Positions 60,851-64,000 of a stretch of 64,000 nucleotides of DNA are shown piece by piece. The first letter of the stretch is position 1. Each line of letters opens with the position of its first letter. A model generated the notes under the pieces. The model worked only from the letters and a program-made list of their open reading frames with translations. It did not search any database and was not told the origin of the DNA. The DNA is from Acanthacorydalis orientalis (Eukaryota; Arthropoda; Insecta; Megaloptera; Corydalidae): the NCBI GenBank assembly GCA_034766995.1, contig CM068318.1, positions 7,723,487-7,787,486 of the forward strand. Reading direction: 5' to 3'. The translations under genes and the position numbers were made by a program.

Positions 60851-61620
60851 ACCGTACAGATATTATTCAAATCAGACCATATATATATATATATACAAAG
60901 ATTTATATTTCATAATAATGTAAACAAAACGTCCCCCTGAACTATTTTGAATGCATTCTCCTAAAGATTAGATTTAAGCTTTATTATTTAAAATAAGTCT
61001 CACTGCATAAAATGATACGCCTTACATATGAGTATTATTAATAAATTTATTAAAAATCTATGTATTTTTGTTTAGATTCGTTCAAGTAAATACTTTTTAA
61101 GGAATATTTTGTACTAAGACCATAATTTAATTATTATCTTTCATTTTGTTCTAGATAAACTTAACCTATTTTCAAATTTGTTCATAATTTTCATAGGATA
61201 AAAAATAAAAAAGTACTTCATCTATCTATTAGAATATAAATACTAATTCTCATTAAAGGAAAGATTTGAAACCTACATTATTAACTTTTGCTCTTTTTCA
61301 ATACTTGTTTTCAAAATTTATAAAATGTATATTATAATTCAGACTAAATGTATTAAATAAATCTTACAAATATAGCTAATAAATTAAGTATAATTCTACA
61401 CATTTTCATTTTAATTTAAAACTTTTAAATTTAATCCTCTCGGGCAAATATCATATTTTACTTTTTTTTACTGAGACCATCAATATGTAATTAAATTGTT
61501 AAATATTCAAATATTAACACCAATATTCATGGAATTGAAATATAAATAAAAATTATACTTAATCTATATATTAGAATAACAATACCAAAATTTAGTAATG
61601 ACAAAGATCTGAATTCTTCA

Positions 61621-61621
<1 letters not shown>
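60851..61621. other. A+T-rich non-coding stretch
   Basis: A short TA run at 60879-60895. No gene recognised. Confidence 0.5.

Positions 61622-61660
<39 letters not shown>
61622..61660. repeat. (TA)n microsatellite
   Basis: 39 bp of TA. Confidence 0.97.
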
Positions 61661-61663
<3 letters not shown>

Positions 61664-62270
61664 TTCTTTCAATACTCAAAAGTTTTCAATTTTTTTAATT
61701 TGCATTACTATTAAAATTAATTATATAAAATAAATCTTATTGACTAAATGCTTCTACTTTCATCTGACAACAAATTTAATAAATTTATGAGAAATCTTCA
61801 CGTTTTAATTTAAATTTAAAACCATTATATTTGGTCCTTTCGAGTGAATACTTTATAATAAGAAATACATTAAAACTAAAATCATCAATAATACTATTAT
61901 TATCTGATATTTTGTACTACAGAAATTTAATCAACTTTCCAAACTTTCAACCTTGATAGAATTGTGAAATAAATAAATAAAATACCTTTCTATCATAATT
62001 CTATAATAATTTATCGTTAAGAAAAAAATTGTGAATTTCAGGTTATAAATTTTTATTAATTCGGTTTTTAAAGTTTTTCAAATATACTCGAACTAACTGT
62101 TTTTTGTACTCAAACTGTGTTCAATATTTCATTGTTAGAAAATTGTATTTAACACAAATTATTTACCAAATGTAAAATATATTATAAAAGTTCCAGTTTA
62201 TTTTAAAAACATGAAAATGGAAATTAATTGACTACACCTAAATACAAGTAATATCATATAAAAATTAAAC

Positions 62271-62272
<2 letters not shown>

Positions 62273-62313
<41 letters not shown>

Positions 62314-62340
62314 ATATGTGAGTGTGTGTGTGTATGTGCG
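62273..62340. repeat. (TA)n(TG)n compound microsatellite
   Basis: TA array followed by GAGTGTGTGTGTG. Confidence 0.95.
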
Positions 62341-62737
62341 TATAAATGACAAGTGTGTCGAACTAAAAACAAAACCGGCTGAGAAAAAAACAAAACCGCG
62401 ATATAGCGGATAAAAATTGATGATCAGGTGGGTGGAGAATTCTGGTCTGCTGAGTGTCCAGCCTGAACGCACAACATGTGAAACGGATGAAACTTTGAGC
62501 TATTCAATTTAAAGGTTGTCTTGTTTGTTTAAATACAGAGATAAATAAAATATAGCAAGTACTCAGCAATGTTTTGAGAATTTAAACTTGTGGCTGTATC
62601 ATTAAGTATCTATCATTGAGGAAGAAAATACTTAATATTTTTTTAATTTATATTTTAATAACTTGTTATTATATTTTAATTATAAATCGATTTAATAATA
62701 TTTTACATACAAATAATATATCTTTATTTAACACTAC

Positions 62738-62740
<3 letters not shown>
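62341..62740. other. Non-coding stretch with short GC-richer piece
   Basis: 62370-62480 (AAACCGGCTGAG, GGTGGGTGGAGAATTCTGGT) is less A/T-rich than its flanks and could be part of an unrecognised repeat. No gene. Confidence 0.35.

Positions 62741-62791
<51 letters not shown>
62741..62791. repeat. (TA)n microsatellite
   Basis: 51 bp of TA. Confidence 0.97.
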
Positions 62792-62795
<4 letters not shown>

Positions 62796-63407
62796 AAATT
62801 AATAATCAGTAAGAATTTTTAGTTTTTGAAATCAAAATGTTAAAGATAACAAAAATCAGAAAAATTTAGTATTCAAAAAGTATCTTTTTAATTAAAGAGT
62901 ATTAACCCTTCTTGTAACTAAAAATGAAATATTTTTAATTAAATTTATTGAGAATTAAAATAATTTAACATGTATCAGAGTATCATGTAAAAATAGTAAT
63001 CAAATTCATGAGAAAAATCTGCAGTGTTTACATAATTATTGTAATTATAAAATGTAGCAACAGATCCAACTATATTTAACATGTAATTTTCTTTTTTTTA
63101 AATATATAAAAATGAAATGTGTTCATGTTGTTTTAGTTTATGAAATACTGATATAAAAACATATCAGAAAAGATAATTATCGACTTCTTGAGAACAATCT
63201 ATAAAATCTATCATTATAATAGTTATAAGTTTTAACATGAAGTCTGTTTGTAACACTAATTTTTAATTTCTTACAAATATATAAGAATTAAAAATATACA
63301 TGTTGTTTTATTATATATAATAATGATATAATAATCATATCAGAAAAGATACATTTATACTTTCTCAGAATAATATATAAAATTTTATAATTGTTATCTC
63401 TCTGTAA
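62792..63407. other. A+T-rich non-coding stretch
   Basis: Weak duplication: 63059-63190 and 63230-63370 share an order of words (ATATAA.AAT, CATGTTGTTTTA, ATCAGAAAAGATA), suggesting an old tandem duplication of about 180 bp. No gene. Confidence 0.4.
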
Positions 63408-63512
63408 AAATAACTGGTGCCTTCTGTAATGATAACTTTTATTCATGTTCTGATTGGATAATAAATTTATTTTATGATTACATCAACTTCGTTCTGATTG
63501 GTTAAAAGGATA
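63408..63512 (+). repeat. CCAAT-box tandem repeat, copy C
   Basis: Inverted CCAAT boxes lie at 63413 (ACTGG), 63453 (ATTGG) and 63497 (ATTGG, in TTCTGATTGGTTAAAAGG). Intervening text (GATAACTTTTATTCATGTTC; GATTACATCAACTTCGTTCT) aligns with 11412-11512 almost base for base in spacing (40-41 and 44 bp). Confidence 0.65.
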
Positions 63513-63756
63513 GCGTAATTTCTTTGGGTGATAGTTTTCCATAAAGCACTGGAGTAATTATATACTGTTCAATGTAAAATTCAAAAAAATACAACATTTA
63601 CATTTAAAATCTGTGTTTATTATCACCCATTCGATTTCACGTTATTCAGACTCTCTGGACCAAGTGTATAGCCCTCAATGGACACTATGATGAGAAATAA
63701 ATTTGATTTTTTCCAAAAAACGGTACTTAACTTTTTTTATCATACTAACCGAACGA

Positions 63757-63759
<3 letters not shown>

Positions 63760-63816
<57 letters not shown>

Positions 63817-63847
63817 AATAAATATATATATATATATATATATATAT
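63760..63847. repeat. (TA)n microsatellite, interrupted
   Basis: About 88 bp of TA with AAATA breaks; source of IYIYIY frames on both strands. Confidence 0.97.
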
Positions 63848-64000
63848 TGTTAATCGTAAATTTGACAGTAAATCCATATGCAAATATCAACAATTGGACA
63901 TAAAAATGACGAAAAACAAACAATTAAAATTTATATTTATAAGTAATAAAAAAGTATATAAAACATATTTTTATGATAATTTCAAAGAAAATAATGAAAC

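Overview
This is strongly A+T-rich eukaryotic nuclear DNA with no intact protein-coding gene that I can recognise. No reading frame exceeds about 110 codons, and none carries a domain I can name except decayed transposases. More than fifty (TA)n arrays, compound (CA/TA, TC/TA, TA/TG) microsatellites, CpG-containing GC-richer islands, and fossils of mariner, Tc1-like and DUF4817-type DNA transposons suggest an arthropod, probably an insect. Undepleted CpG in the islands would fit Hymenoptera, but that is a guess. The window reads as an intergenic region or a very large intron, with possible conserved non-coding or promoter-like islands.

Mobile elements make up most of the interpretable content. 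Family M1 (mariner; 848-1383 and 46422-46965) is a 540-bp element with TTAGGTTGGT ends that keeps the helix-turn-helix part of the transposase and lacks the catalytic core; both copies have the same structure. Family M2 (mariner; 4557-5193 and 26428-26917) has TTAGGTGTAC ends and joins the transposase N-terminus to its extreme C-terminus. A DUF4817-type element (51902-52342) has complete CAGGGTGG ends and keeps only an N-terminal frame; a DDE-domain fossil of probably the same superfamily lies at 28896-29264. Larger mariner fossils sit at 36312-37300 and 40490-40819 (minus strand), and a Tc1-like fossil at 50190-50430. A palindromic MITE family with CAGT ends and long inverted arms has at least seven recognisable copies plus two isolated arms. 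A separate foldback element lies at 8345-8523.

Other structure includes: a dispersed family of roughly 34-44-bp units carrying inverted CCAAT boxes, with CACGTG in one copy (11412-11512, 44265-44390, 63408-63512); a GC-rich degenerate minisatellite (23848-24231); perfect hairpins at 1836-1873 and 58665-58694; and possible exon fragments with consensus splice donors at 57348-57441 and 16828-17007 (minus strand). GC-richer islands recur about every 4-6 kb and are the best places to look for exons, promoters or conserved enhancers. No tRNA, rRNA, CRISPR or prokaryotic operon signal was seen.
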